64,000 nucleotides of DNA from Aminobacter aminovorans (GCF_900445235.1 NZ_UFSM01000001.1:3921501-3985500); one strand, 5' to 3'. Counted from the stretch's first letter, positions 10,008 through 21,020 are shown. The notes: generated by a model from the letters alone, not told the origin. Numbers and translations: made by a program.

Positions 10008-10574
10008 ATGGCAATTTCCGATCAGATGCCGCAAGGCGACGTCGCCGCGTTGCGCTCCAAATGGGGCTGGTTCGTGCTGCTCGGCGTAGCACTCACCGTG
10101 CTGGGGGTCGTCGCCGCAGGCAACCTGATGATCGCGACCGTCGCGTCGGTCTATTTCGTCGGCTGGCTGATGATCCTGGCCGGCGTCTTCGAAATCATCC
10201 ACGCCTTCGGCATAAAGAACTGGGGCGGCTTCCTGCTCTGGCTGCTCGGCGGCGTGCTCTACATCGTTGCCGGCTTCCTGGCTTTCAGCAACCCGCTTTT
10301 GGCGTCGGCCATCCTGACATTGTTCCTGGCCGCCAGCCTCGTCGCTTCGGGCCTGATGCGCATCTGGATGGGCATCAAGGGAAGAGGCCTTTTGTCGAGC
10401 TGGGGCTGGATCGTCGCCGCAGGCGTGGTGACGTTGCTCGCCGGCATCGTCATCGCCATCGGCTGGCCGGTGAACAGCCTGATCGTGCTGGGCGCCTTCC
10501 TGGCGATCGATCTGATCTTCCAGGGCATCAGCTACATCGCCTTCGGCTTAGGCGCGAAGAACGCCAACGCCTAG
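10008..10574 (+). CDS. HdeD-family (DUF308) membrane protein
   Basis: The 188-residue protein is almost entirely made of hydrophobic segments; about six transmembrane helices can be counted. Family-typical stretches are FVLLGVALTVLGVVAA, GWLMILAGVFEIIHAF and a WGGFLLWLLGGVLYIVAGF block. HdeD of E. coli is linked to acid resistance; the role in rhizobia is not established. The start is the ATG at 10008, preceded by AGGGAG at a good distance; an in-frame extension upstream has no ribosome-binding site and no homology signal. The gene converges on ribF, 15 nt away. Confidence 0.88.
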   Translation: MAISDQMPQGDVAALRSKWGWFVLLGVALTVLGVVAAGNLMIATVASVYFVGWLMILAGVFEIIHAFGIKNWGGFLLWLLGGVLYIVAGFLAFSNPLLASAILTLFLAASLVASGLMRIWMGIKGRGLLSSWGWIVAAGVVTLLAGIVIAIGWPVNSLIVLGAFLAIDLIFQGISYIAFGLGAKNANA

Positions 10575-10589
10575 AGCCTTCCGGCTTTT

Positions 10590-11573
10590 CTAGAACGCGA
10601 TGACCTGATCGAGGTCGGAGAGAGGGCGCACGCCTTGCAGCAGCGCCCTCGCCTCGGCCTCGTCCTGCTTCATCTGGACGACGAGCGCATCGAGGCCTTC
10701 GAACTTGACCTCGCCCCTGAGGTAGCCGAACAGCGACACCGCAGCGACCTCGCCATAGAGGTCGCCAGAAAAATCGAAGACGAAGGTTTCAAGCAGCGGC
10801 GCGAGATTGTCGCCGACCGTCGGGCGTCGGCCAAAACTTGCCACGCCGTCATGCAACGAGCCGTCGGCGCGGCGGAAACGGACGGCATAGATGCCTTCCT
10901 TCAAGCCGGTCTCGGCAGACAGCCGCATGTTGGCGGTCGGAAAGCCCAGCGTGCGGCCAAGCTGCGCGCCGCCGACGATCTCAGCCTCGACGGTGTAGCG
11001 ATAGCCGAGCAGACCGGCCGCTTCCGCCGCCTCGCCCTGCGACAGCAATTCGCGGATGCGGCTCGACGAGATGATCTCCGTGCCTTCGTCGCGGAAGGCG
11101 TCGACAAGCGTCACGCCGAAGCCATGACGCTCGCCCGCCTCCATCAGGAAGGCGGGGCCGCCCTGGCGGTTCTTGCCGAAGTGGAAATCAAAACCGGTGA
11201 CGACGTGGCTGATGCCCAGCCGCTGTTCCAGGATGGTGGTCACGAAATCCTCAGCCGACAGGCTGGCGAATTCGCGCGTGAACGGCGTTTCGACGACGCC
11301 GGCAAAGCCGAGCGCCTCGACCAGCCGCGCCTTGACCGGCGGCGGCGTCAGCACGAACAATGGCACCTCGGGCCGGAACACCTTTCGCGGATGCGGCTCG
11401 AAGGTCAGCACAAGGGCTGCCACGCCGCGCCGGCGCGCCTCTTCGAGCGCGCGCTCGAGCACCGCCTGATGGCCGCGATGGATGCCGTCGAAATTGCCGA
11501 TGGCAACGACGCTGCCGCGCAACGATGCCGGCACCGGTTCTTCCCCCGAAATGCGAAGAAAGCTCTGTTTCAT
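10590..11573 (-). CDS. ribF: Bifunctional riboflavin kinase/FAD synthetase
   Basis: RibF phosphorylates riboflavin to FMN and adenylylates FMN to FAD. The N-terminal FAD synthetase half shows the nucleotidyltransferase signature GNFDGIHRGH (about residues 27-36) and SSSRIRELLSQG. The C-terminal riboflavin kinase half shows TLGFPTANM (about residues 208-216). The length of 327 residues is normal. The gene lies 8 nt downstream of the HAD hydrolase gene and is probably cotranscribed with it, an arrangement common in rhizobia. Confidence 0.96.
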   Translation of the reverse strand: MKQSFLRISGEEPVPASLRGSVVAIGNFDGIHRGHQAVLERALEEARRRGVAALVLTFEPHPRKVFRPEVPLFVLTPPPVKARLVEALGFAGVVETPFTREFASLSAEDFVTTILEQRLGISHVVTGFDFHFGKNRQGGPAFLMEAGERHGFGVTLVDAFRDEGTEIISSSRIRELLSQGEAAEAAGLLGYRYTVEAEIVGGAQLGRTLGFPTANMRLSAETGLKEGIYAVRFRRADGSLHDGVASFGRRPTVGDNLAPLLETFVFDFSGDLYGEVAAVSLFGYLRGEVKFEGLDALVVQMKQDEAEARALLQGVRPLSDLDQVIAF

Positions 11574-11581
11574 CTTGGCGC

Positions 11582-12442
11582 TTACCGCAGCCTGGGAATG
11601 GTCGCCACCGGCGAATAGCCATGCTTGTCGAGGAACGCCGCCAGTCTATCGGGATCGGGCGCATGCGCTTCGCCATAGTCGCGGGCGTGGATGCCGCCCG
11701 AGACGTAGAGCACGTCTATGCCGTTGTCGGCCGCGCCCTTGACGTCGGTGAACATGCCGTCGCCGATCGCCAGCGCGTCGGTCAGCTTGACCTCGCGGCC
11801 GAGCACCTCGCCGGCCGCAGCCAGTGCCGCCTCATAGATCGGCCGATGCGGCTTGCCCGACACCAGCGTGCGGCCGCCAAGCTGGCCGTAGTCGCGGGCC
11901 AGGGCGCCGGCGCACCAGATCAGCTCGTGGCCGCGCTCGACGACGATGTCGGGGTTGGCGCAGATGAACGGCAGGTTGCGCGCACGCAGGCGGCGCAGCA
12001 TTTCGGCATAATCGTCGGGCGTTTCGGTCTCGTCGTCGAAAAGCCCGGTGCAGACCACGACGGAGGCCTCGAACTCCTCGACAAGATCGATATCGAGACC
12101 GTCATAGATCGGAAAATCGCGGTCGGGGCCGATGTGGAAGACGCGGCGTGGACCCGAGCGGATCAGCTCGCGGGTCACGTCGCCGGAGGTTACGACCCTG
12201 TCCCAGGCGCTTTCGGGCACGCCGAGGCTGGCCAGTTGGGCGATGACACCGGCGCGCGGACGTGGCGCATTGGTGATCAGCACGACAGCCACGCCCTTTT
12301 CGCGCGCCGCATTGAGCGCTGCGGCAGCTTCGGGGAAGGCATCGACGCCGTTGTGGATGACGCCCCAGACATCGCACAGCAGGGCCTGATAGCGGCCGGT
12401 GAGCGCTTCGAGCGACGCGATTGATTGCGGCAAGCCTGCCAT
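11582..12442 (-). CDS. TIGR01459 family HAD-type hydrolase
   Basis: The 286-residue HAD-superfamily phosphatase resembles the class IIA (NagD-like) group. Motif I is LLCDVWGVIHNG (nucleophile Asp), motif II is VLITNAPRP, and the C-terminal motif is AIGDGMFTDVKGA. Its substrate is unknown. GAAGGA lies 7 nt before the ATG at 12442, whereas an upstream ATG at 12466 has no ribosome-binding site, so the shorter form is chosen. It precedes ribF with an 8-nt gap, suggesting a link to flavin or nucleotide-phosphate metabolism by context only. Confidence 0.92.
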   Translation of the reverse strand: MAGLPQSIASLEALTGRYQALLCDVWGVIHNGVDAFPEAAAALNAAREKGVAVVLITNAPRPRAGVIAQLASLGVPESAWDRVVTSGDVTRELIRSGPRRVFHIGPDRDFPIYDGLDIDLVEEFEASVVVCTGLFDDETETPDDYAEMLRRLRARNLPFICANPDIVVERGHELIWCAGALARDYGQLGGRTLVSGKPHRPIYEAALAAAGEVLGREVKLTDALAIGDGMFTDVKGAADNGIDVLYVSGGIHARDYGEAHAPDPDRLAAFLDKHGYSPVATIPRLR

Positions 12443-12708
12443 TGTCTGTCCTTCGGTCAATCCCAACGGGAGGCCTTGGCTGAACGGCCAGGCAGCCCGG
12501 AATTATCCGAACCGACCCGTCCTGTCACCAGCTTTTGCCCTGATGGCAGCTATGCCAGCGGCAAAGGCACCGTCACCGTCGAAGCGGGCCGGGGCCGGCT
12601 TGGTAAATGCTTGGCTAATCCGGAGCTGCGACTTCTCGGTAGATTAGGGGCCTCAAATTTAACGATTATGTGGGATTTTGCCGGGGTTGAGCTCGGGGAC
12701 CCCCATCC

Positions 12709-14688
12709 ATGATCCGCAATTTTTTGCGCGACCGGCGCGGTAGCTATGCAATCCTCACAGTCGCAGCAATGGTACCGATCATGGGGGCCCTGGCCCTCGC
12801 GATCGACTACTCGGAAATGTCGCGCCAGCGCGAGATCACGCGCAACGCGCTTGACGCCGCCGGCATCGCCACGGCCAGGCGCCTCATCGAAGGCGCCACA
12901 GACGACCAGCTCAAGACCTATGCGACCGACTTCTTCCAGGCCAATCTCGGCCCGGTGAAGCCGTCGAACACGACGCTTACGGTTACGCTGCCCAACAACA
13001 ATTCGGGCGGCGGCACGCTGAAGCTGGAAGCCAATCTCAAATATGATCCATATTTCGTGCCCGCCGCCGCCGCCCTGCTCGGCAAGAGCAGCACGTCGAA
13101 CCAGATGGATTTTTCGGTCAAGTCCGAGATCCGCCTCAAGAACACGCTTGAGGTCGCGCTTGTCCTCGATAATTCGGGATCGATGAGCTATCTCGGATCC
13201 GGCACCGGCCAGAAGCGCATCGACCTGCTCAAGGCTGCGTCCAAGCAGCTGGTCGACAAGATGGCCGAGCAGGCCGCGGCGATGAAGCAGATCGACAAGC
13301 CGGTGCAGTTCGGCCTGGTGCCCTTCGCCGCCTCGGTGAACATCGCACCCGACAATGACGACCAGTCGTGGATGGACACGAACGGCCTTTCGCCGGTCCA
13401 TCACGAGAATTTCGACTGGTCGAAGATGACACAGGCCAACATGACCAGCGCCGACATCGCCCAGATCGGCGAGAAGTTTGCCGAATATTCAGGCGGCATG
13501 TGGCGCAAGAAGGGCGCCGGCTGGGGCGCAGAGGCCGGCGAGCCGCTGACCCGCTTCAGCCTGTACCAGGACATGACCGCGCAGACGGACCGCGAAGCGA
13601 TCCCCAACAAGTTCAGGCGCGTGTGCAAGCGCTACAGCAACAGCAGGTGCCAGGAATATACCGACAAGCCCGAATACGCCTACACCGTCACCCAGTACAC
13701 CAGCTGGCAAGGTTGCGTCGAAGCCCGCCCGGCGCCCTACAACAACGACGACACCGTTGCCTCCTCGACCAAGCCGGAGACGCTGTTCGTGCCGATGTTT
13801 GCGCCCGACGAAGCCAGGCATCTGTGGACCGACCTGAACAATGACGGCATTCCCGACCTGAACACCGACAACTGGAACTACGATAACGACTGGTGGGCGG
13901 ACTGGGAAAACACGACGACCAAGCCCAGGCAGGCCGACATGCGGAAGTATTTTCGCGTCAAGCCCTACGACGCGGCCGCCGCCCCTGACGGCAATGGTCC
14001 GAACTACTCCTGCACCACCAATCCGATCACCCCGCTGACCGACATCAGCCTGACCGGCGGGCGGGACGAGATCAAGAAGGCCATCGACGAGATGGAGCCT
14101 TCGGGCAACACCAACGTGCCGGAAGGAACGGCCTGGGGCTGGCGGGTCGTATCGAGCGGCGCACCGTTCACCGGAGGCAGGTCGGAAACCGAGAAGGGCA
14201 ACGACAAGGTGGTGATCGTGCTGACCGACGGCGCCAACACCTATAGTCCCTTCGGCGACTCGAGCTATGCCAACAACCGCTCGACCTATGCCGCCTATGG
14301 TTATGCCGGCAAGGGCTATGACGGCACCACCACCTCGCGCATCTTCATGGGCACCAGTTCGTCAGTGGGCAAGTCGACCTATACCAGCGACAACTTCCAG
14401 GCGGCGATGGACGAGCAGATGCAGAAGGTGTGCGCCAACGCCAAGGGCCCGAATTCCCGCAAGGTGACAGGCGAAGGCAATGACGCCGTCGTCGTCATGA
14501 CCGTGTCGCTCGACCTCAGCGAAGGCAAGACCGCCGAAAAGAAGGCGATCGACGCGATGAAGGCCTGCGCGTCCTATTCGCGCACGACGGTCGGCAAGAA
14601 ACTCTACTGGAATGCCACCGGCGCCAATCTGATGCAGGTGTTCAAGGAAATCGCCGACGAGCTGTCGAACCTGCGCATCGTCGGCTGA
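12709..14688 (+). CDS. TadE/TadG-like pilus-assembly protein with von Willebrand A domain
   Basis: The 659-residue protein begins with a TadE-type N-terminus: RDRRGSYAILTVAAMVPIM followed by a hydrophobic helix. A von Willebrand factor A domain has the metal-site motif DNSGSMS (Asp154, Ser156, Ser158) and VIVLTDGANTYSPFG near residue 505. A long insertion of roughly 200 residues separates the two halves of the VWA fold. Such proteins anchor in the inner membrane and are associated with Flp/Tad pilus assembly. No tad genes are nearby, so it stands alone. The start has only a weak upstream GGGGA. Confidence 0.87.
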   Translation: MIRNFLRDRRGSYAILTVAAMVPIMGALALAIDYSEMSRQREITRNALDAAGIATARRLIEGATDDQLKTYATDFFQANLGPVKPSNTTLTVTLPNNNSGGGTLKLEANLKYDPYFVPAAAALLGKSSTSNQMDFSVKSEIRLKNTLEVALVLDNSGSMSYLGSGTGQKRIDLLKAASKQLVDKMAEQAAAMKQIDKPVQFGLVPFAASVNIAPDNDDQSWMDTNGLSPVHHENFDWSKMTQANMTSADIAQIGEKFAEYSGGMWRKKGAGWGAEAGEPLTRFSLYQDMTAQTDREAIPNKFRRVCKRYSNSRCQEYTDKPEYAYTVTQYTSWQGCVEARPAPYNNDDTVASSTKPETLFVPMFAPDEARHLWTDLNNDGIPDLNTDNWNYDNDWWADWENTTTKPRQADMRKYFRVKPYDAAAAPDGNGPNYSCTTNPITPLTDISLTGGRDEIKKAIDEMEPSGNTNVPEGTAWGWRVVSSGAPFTGGRSETEKGNDKVVIVLTDGANTYSPFGDSSYANNRSTYAAYGYAGKGYDGTTTSRIFMGTSSSVGKSTYTSDNFQAAMDEQMQKVCANAKGPNSRKVTGEGNDAVVVMTVSLDLSEGKTAEKKAIDAMKACASYSRTTVGKKLYWNATGANLMQVFKEIADELSNLRIVG

Positions 14689-14705
14689 CAAGACGGCAGA
14701 AATGA

Positions 14706-14740
14706 AAATGGCGCCGTCCTCGCGGACGGCGCCATTTGCC
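14706..14740. terminator. Bidirectional terminator between VWA gene and emrB
   Basis: A perfect 14-bp stem (14706-14719 with 14724-14737) surrounds a TCGC loop between two converging genes. The outer A/T pairs give a U-rich end on both strands. Confidence 0.8.
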
Positions 14741-14760
14741 TGTCGGTCTAGTTTCGCCCG

Positions 14761-16299
14761 TCAGTCCATATGCGCTGCCGGGGCAGCGCCGGCCACCTGC
14801 ACCTTTGGCTTGCGCAGCAAAAGCGCCAGCGGAATGGCACAGAGCGAGACGATCATCATCAGCTTGAAGTCGTCGATGTAGGAGATCATCAGCGACTGGA
14901 TGTTGACCAGGCCGTCGACCTGCGACAGCGCCGTCGGGTTGCCGGCGACCGCCCCCGGCGACAGTGCCATCAGGTTGGGGTTGAACGGCGTGACATTGGC
15001 CGACAGCTCGGCATGGTTGATCTGGACATTGCGCGTCAACAGCACGGTGACGATCGAAATACCTATCGACGAGCCGATGTTGCGGACAAGGCTGAACAGG
15101 CTCGCGGCATCGGTGCGGTATTGCGGCGCCAGCGTCGCGAAGGCCACCGTCGACAGCGGCACGAAGACGAGGCCGAGTCCCAGCCCCTGCACGACGCCGG
15201 TCGAGATGATCAGGAACGCATCCATCTGCGGCGTGAAGCCGGTCATGTAGTAGAGCGAAAGGGCGGTCAGCAGCAGCCCGGCGACGACCAGGTAGCGGTT
15301 GTCGACCATGCGCACCAGGCGTCCGACGAGCAGCATCGAGATCATCGTGCCGACGCCGCGCGGCGCCATGACCAGGCCGGTGGTGATGGTCGGATAGCCA
15401 TAGATGCGCGAAAGCATCGGCGGCAGCAGCGCCAGGCTCGCCAGCAGGATCACGCCGATGACGAAGATGAACACCAGCCCGGTGACGAAGTTGCGGTCGG
15501 TGAAGATCTTGGGATCGAGGAAGGTATTCTCCGACATCGCCATATGGACGGCGAAGATCCAGAAGCCGGTGATGGCGAGGCCGAGCTCGATCCAGATCTC
15601 GACGGCCGAGAACCAGTCGACCTCGCCGCCGCGGTCGAGCATCAGCTGCAGCGCGCCGACGCCGAGCGACAGCATGGCAAAGCCGAAGAAGTCGAAGCCG
15701 CGCAGGCGCTTGGCGATGGCAGGCAGATAGGCGGCCGAGCCCAGGAAGGCGACGATGCCGACCGGCAGGTTGATGAAGAACACCCAGCGCCAGTTGAAGC
15801 TCTCGGTCAGCCAGCCGCCAAGCGTCGGGCCGATGATCGGGCCGACCATGATGCCGGCGCCCCACAAGGCCATGGCCTGGCCGTGGCGCTCCTTGGGATT
15901 GATGTCGAGCAGGAAGGTCTGGCTCAGCGGCACGATGGCCGCGCCGAACACGCCCTGGAGGACGCGGAACAGCACCATCGTCTCCAGGCTCCAGGCGACG
16001 CCGCAGAGCATCGACATGATGGTGAAGCCGACGACCGAGACAAGGAACAGCTCCTTGCGGCCGAAACGGTCCGACATCCAGCCGGTCAGCGGCGTCATGA
16101 TGGCGGCGGCGACGATGTAGGAGGTCAGCACCCAGTTGATGGTGTCCTGGGACGCGCCGAGATCGCCGACCATCGAAGGCAGCGCGACATTGGCGATGGT
16201 GGTGTCGAGCACCTGCATCACGGTCGCCAGCATGATGGCGATTGTGATCAGGCCGCGATGCGGCACATCGGTGAGGGATTTTGCAGCTGACTGGCTCAT
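14761..16299 (-). CDS. emrB: DHA2-family MFS multidrug transporter (EmrB type)
   Basis: The 512-residue inner-membrane protein has about 14 transmembrane helices, as in the drug:H+ antiporter-2 family. MFS motif A reads GWMSDRFGRKELFLVS (about residues 77-92) and NWRWVFFINLPVGIV is a family hallmark. It should work with the upstream membrane-fusion protein to export toxic compounds. It lies 117 nt after emrA; that gap holds a stem-loop (CCGGCCGC at 16354-16361 with GCGGCCGG at 16368-16375) that may adjust emrB expression. Controlled by the MarR gene upstream, by inference. Confidence 0.93.
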   Translation of the reverse strand: MSQSAAKSLTDVPHRGLITIAIMLATVMQVLDTTIANVALPSMVGDLGASQDTINWVLTSYIVAAAIMTPLTGWMSDRFGRKELFLVSVVGFTIMSMLCGVAWSLETMVLFRVLQGVFGAAIVPLSQTFLLDINPKERHGQAMALWGAGIMVGPIIGPTLGGWLTESFNWRWVFFINLPVGIVAFLGSAAYLPAIAKRLRGFDFFGFAMLSLGVGALQLMLDRGGEVDWFSAVEIWIELGLAITGFWIFAVHMAMSENTFLDPKIFTDRNFVTGLVFIFVIGVILLASLALLPPMLSRIYGYPTITTGLVMAPRGVGTMISMLLVGRLVRMVDNRYLVVAGLLLTALSLYYMTGFTPQMDAFLIISTGVVQGLGLGLVFVPLSTVAFATLAPQYRTDAASLFSLVRNIGSSIGISIVTVLLTRNVQINHAELSANVTPFNPNLMALSPGAVAGNPTALSQVDGLVNIQSLMISYIDDFKLMMIVSLCAIPLALLLRKPKVQVAGAAPAAHMD

Positions 16300-16416
16300 T
16301 CGACCAACCCTTGGGACCTGATGGTCGTCAAGCGGCGACCAGAAGCCGGAGTGCCGGCCGCATCAGCGCGGCCGGAACGACTTCGAAAATTCACTTGGAC
16401 ATTGAGGTGACGGCGC

Positions 16417-17565
16417 TTATTCCGCTGCCACCGCGTGACCGAAAATGCTGCCGAAGCCGCGCGACACGCCGGTGTCGATCGACACCGAGGCGCTCATGCC
16501 GGTGCGCATGGCGAGGCCTGCCTCTGTCGTATCGACCTTGATCCTGACGGGAATGCGCTGGGTGACCTTGACCCAGTTGCCGGTGGCGTTCTGGGCCGGC
16601 AGCAGCGAGAACTCGGCGCCGGTGCCCGCGCCGATCGCCTCGACCGTGCCGCGGAAGGTGCGGTCCGGATAGGTGTCGAGCACGATCTCGGCCTCCTGGC
16701 CCGGCTTCATGTGGGTCAGCTGCGTTTCCTTGAAATTCGCCTCGATCCAGGTGTCGCCTGTCTCGACGAGGCTGAACAGCGCGGTGCCGGTGCCGACGAA
16801 CTGGCCGACCTTGAAGGACGCGGCCTGCGAGACGACGCCGTCGGCGGGCGCGCGAACCGTCGTCTGGGCCAGGTTGAAGGCAGCGCTGTCGCGGGCGGCG
16901 AGCGCCGACAGGACCGTCGGGTGCTTGTCCGTCTCGATATCGGGATTGCCGCCAAGCGCTGCCTTGGCGCTGGCGATGCCCTGCACCGCGGCACTGTGCT
17001 GCTCCTGGGCCTTGTCGAGATCCATGCGGGCTTCGTCGAGCGACGACTTGGTGTTGACGCCCTTGGTGACCAGGCCGTTGCTGCGGTCGAACTGCGCCTG
17101 GGCGTAGTCGAGGCCACTGGCAGCGACCCGCTCCTGGGCCACCGCCTGGCTGTAGGCGGCGCGAAGCTGCTCGACATTGAGGCGGGCTGCGGCCAGGGCT
17201 GCGTCCGACTGCGCCAAGGCAATCCTGTAGGGCTCGGGATCGACCTCGAACAGCACGTCGCCTGATTTCACCGTCGTGTTGTCGGTAACGTCGACCTTGA
17301 CGATGCGGCCCGCGGCTTCCGAGGCGATGTTGACCTTGGCCTGGCGCAGATTGGCGTTTTCGGTTTCCTGATAGCGGCCACCGGTCACCCAGAAATAGCC
17401 GCCGCCGACCACCAGGGCCAAAGGCAATGCCGCCATCAACAGAACGCGGCCACGCTTCTTCGGCGCCGGCGCAGGGGGCGCGATCACGGGCTGGAGCTGG
17501 GTTGCGGCCGCGCTATCCAGCTCGACCTTTGCGCTGTTCTCGTTCACTTTCGCCACCGCGTTCAT
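16417..17565 (-). CDS. emrA: HlyD/EmrA-family membrane fusion protein
   Basis: The 382-residue periplasmic adaptor subunit has a Pro-rich cytoplasmic lead, one transmembrane helix (LLMAALPLALVVGGGYFWV, about residues 42-60), an N-terminal barrel-sandwich half (IASEAAGRIVKVDV), a long helical hairpin rich in Ala/Gln, and the second lipoyl half (VRAPADGVVSQ). It bridges EmrB to an outer-membrane channel. The ATG at 17565 overlaps the marR stop codon as ATGA and is preceded by AGAGACGAAGAA, so translation is coupled to marR. Confidence 0.93.
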   Translation of the reverse strand: MNAVAKVNENSAKVELDSAAATQLQPVIAPPAPAPKKRGRVLLMAALPLALVVGGGYFWVTGGRYQETENANLRQAKVNIASEAAGRIVKVDVTDNTTVKSGDVLFEVDPEPYRIALAQSDAALAAARLNVEQLRAAYSQAVAQERVAASGLDYAQAQFDRSNGLVTKGVNTKSSLDEARMDLDKAQEQHSAAVQGIASAKAALGGNPDIETDKHPTVLSALAARDSAAFNLAQTTVRAPADGVVSQAASFKVGQFVGTGTALFSLVETGDTWIEANFKETQLTHMKPGQEAEIVLDTYPDRTFRGTVEAIGAGTGAEFSLLPAQNATGNWVKVTQRIPVRIKVDTTEAGLAMRTGMSASVSIDTGVSRGFGSIFGHAVAAE

Positions 17566-18032
17566 TTCTTCGTCTCTCTCAAACAATTCGCATCCGTGGG
17601 CTCGCCAGCGGAAAGGTTGTCGATAATGGTGCGCAGGCCATGGACCGTGGCCAGGCGCTCTTCATCGGAAAGTCCTGCCAGCGCCTTCTCGTACACTTCA
17701 CCGGCCACTGCCTTGACCTTGGAAAAGGCTTCCAGCGCCTTGTCGGTCGGAAAGATCATGCGCACACGTCTATCGGCGGCGCCCTGGCGCCGCTCGATCC
17801 AGCCGCCCTCCTCCATCCGATCCAGCAGTCGCGAGACGCTGATCGGCTCGATTTCGAGAAGCTCGGCAAGACGCGCCTGCGCCACGCCCTCTTCCTTGAC
17901 CAGCCGGACCAGCAGGCGCCATTGCGCCGCCGACAGCCCGAATTCGCTGCCGCGCTGCTCGAAACTGCGCCGCACCAGCCTTGCCGCGTCGTGGATCAGG
18001 AAGCCCAGCCTGTCGATGCCTTCGTTTTTCAT
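17562..18032 (-). CDS. MarR-family transcriptional regulator of the emrAB operon
   Basis: The 156-residue protein is of MarR type. The winged helix covers AQWRLLVRLVKEEGVAQARLAELLEIEPISVSRLLDRME and the wing contains RRQGAADRRVRMIFPT. MarR dimers repress efflux genes until a ligand binds. The first Met (18041) lies upstream of the likely transcription start given the -10 box at 18044-18049, so the ATG at 18032 is chosen; the transcript would be almost leaderless. A palindrome next to the -10 box suggests autoregulation. emrA follows with an ATGA overlap. Confidence 0.9.
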   Translation of the reverse strand: MKNEGIDRLGFLIHDAARLVRRSFEQRGSEFGLSAAQWRLLVRLVKEEGVAQARLAELLEIEPISVSRLLDRMEEGGWIERRQGAADRRVRMIFPTDKALEAFSKVKAVAGEVYEKALAGLSDEERLATVHGLRTIIDNLSAGEPTDANCLRETKK

Positions 18033-18043
18033 GAGCGGCATAT

Positions 18044-18059
18044 ATTATAAGCATGCTTA
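18044..18059 (-). promoter_or_regulatory. marR-emrAB promoter -10 box and palindromic operator candidate
   Basis: On the minus strand TATAAT (18049-18044) is a consensus -10 hexamer. It abuts and partly overlaps a perfect 12-bp palindrome, TAAGCATGCTTA (18048-18059), where a bound MarR dimer would block RNA polymerase. No good -35 box is visible. Confidence 0.65.
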
Positions 18060-18202
18060 CCATTCAAGCGGCGTTTTTGCATTGCACAGCTGCATTCACG
18101 TCCCGGCATTCACATCATCGTGTGCCGGCGCGGCGATTAGGCGACTGTTAATCATGCCCGCTCATCGTCTAGGAGATCGCGACGAAAAACAGGATCGATC
18201 GC

Positions 18203-18817
18203 ATGCCGGACCCCTCGCCCAACCGGCGTCATATCCTCAAGCTTGTTGCTGGCCTTGGCGCTCTGGCGCCGCTGCCACTTTGGGCCAACCCGATGCCGAC
18301 GGTGGAAGACGTCGCCTTCGACCCCGACATTCCCGCACTCGGCAATCCGGACGGCGACGTCACCATCGTCGAATTCACCGACTACCAATGCCCCTATTGC
18401 AAGCTGAGCTTCCTGCAGCTGTCGGAGGTGATGAAGGAAGATACGGGCATCCGCCTGGTGCTGCGCGACTGGCCGATCTTCGGCGAGATCTCGCGCAATG
18501 CCGCCCTGCTGACCCTGGCCTCCAACAGCCAGGGCCGCTATGCCGACGCCGTGCACACGCTGATGGCGACACGCGACCGGCTGACATTCCGCAGCACCGC
18601 CAAACTGCTCGGCGAGGCCGGCATCGATGTCGAGCGCGCGCGCGGCGACCTCGCGGCCGGGCAGGACGTGCTGGTCGGGGTGCTTCAGCGCAATGCGGCA
18701 CAGGCCAGCGCCTTCCAGCTTCAGGGCACGCCCGGCTTCCTGATCGGCAAGGCGCTCTACAAGCGCGGCATGACCTCAGACGACTTCCGCAAGGCCGTTG
18801 GCCAGGCACGCGCCTGA
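18203..18817 (+). CDS. DsbA-family thiol oxidoreductase
   Basis: The 204-residue exported thioredoxin-fold protein has an N-terminal signal (NRRHILKLVAGLGALAPLPLWA) with an Arg pair that is weakly Tat-like. The active site is CPYC (in DYQCPYCKLSF, about residues 66-69) and the cis-Pro loop is QGTPGFLIG near residue 175. CPYC suggests a disulfide oxidase or isomerase acting in the periplasm. It diverges from marR. The rhizobial family of such short DsbA-like proteins has no firmly assigned substrate. Confidence 0.9.
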   Translation: MPDPSPNRRHILKLVAGLGALAPLPLWANPMPTVEDVAFDPDIPALGNPDGDVTIVEFTDYQCPYCKLSFLQLSEVMKEDTGIRLVLRDWPIFGEISRNAALLTLASNSQGRYADAVHTLMATRDRLTFRSTAKLLGEAGIDVERARGDLAAGQDVLVGVLQRNAAQASAFQLQGTPGFLIGKALYKRGMTSDDFRKAVGQARA

Positions 18818-18855
18818 CACCCCCAAAAACTCGCTGTCGCGGAGCTGTCATTCCC

Positions 18856-18883
18856 TTGACAGCCGAGGGGTGGCGGACTATCT
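18856..18883 (+). promoter_or_regulatory. groES: groESL sigma-70 type promoter
   Basis: TTGACA (18856-18861) and CTATCT (18878-18883) are separated by 16 nt, directly upstream of the CIRCE element. They match the housekeeping promoter type of rhizobia. Confidence 0.75.
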
Positions 18884-18893
18884 CAGCGGCACG

Positions 18894-18920
18894 TTAGCAC
18901 TCGCCTGAAGTGAGTGCTAA
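18894..18920 (+). promoter_or_regulatory. CIRCE operator (HrcA binding site)
   Basis: A perfect inverted repeat TTAGCACTC-N9-GAGTGCTAA just after the -10 box matches the CIRCE consensus exactly. HrcA binding here represses groESL at normal temperature. In the mRNA it lies in the 5' leader, 55 nt before the groES ATG. Confidence 0.97.
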
Positions 18921-18975
18921 CCAAGTCCGGTTCAGCCGGACCGAGGGTTCTCAACAGTTCACCGAGGAAGTTCAA

Positions 18976-19272
18976 ATGGCAAAGTCGAAGTTCCGCCCGC
19001 TTCATGACCGCGTGGTCGTTCGCCGGGTCGAATCCGAATCCAAGACCGCCGGCGGGATCATCATCCCTGATACGGCCAAGGAAAAGCCGCAGGAAGGCGA
19101 AATCGTCGCCGTCGGCTCCGGCGCGCGCGATGAAGCCGGCAAGCTCGTTCCGCTGGACGTCAAGGCTGGTGACCGCGTGCTGTTCGGCAAGTGGTCGGGC
19201 ACCGAAGTGAAGCTCAATGGCGAAGACCTTCTGATCATGAAGGAATCCGACATCATGGGCATCATCGGCTAA
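18976..19272 (+). CDS. groES: Co-chaperonin GroES
   Basis: The 98-residue protein ([17 protein letters not shown]) forms the heptameric lid of the GroEL chamber. The mobile loop ([19 protein letters not shown]) and the C-terminal [13 protein letters not shown] are classic. The ATG at 18976 is preceded by GAGGAAG. CIRCE and a sigma-70 promoter lie upstream and groEL follows 64 nt downstream. A longer in-frame reading from 18910 would begin inside CIRCE and is rejected. Confidence 0.99.
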   Translation: MAKSKFRPLHDRVVVRRVESESKTAGGIIIPDTAKEKPQEGEIVAVGSGARDEAGKLVPLDVKAGDRVLFGKWSGTEVKLNGEDLLIMKESDIMGIIG

Positions 19273-19315
19273 TCGCCACCCATCCGCACCATCCAATCTG
19301 AAATTCGGGCCGTAA

Positions 19316-20992
<1,677 letters not shown>

Positions 20993-21020
20993 GAAGTCCA
21001 GCTTCCAGAAGCTTACGGAA

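Noticed and set aside
18910-18975. N-terminal extension of GroES
   Set aside because: It would start within the CIRCE element and lacks homology; the ATG at 18976 has a good ribosome-binding site and the canonical N-terminus.
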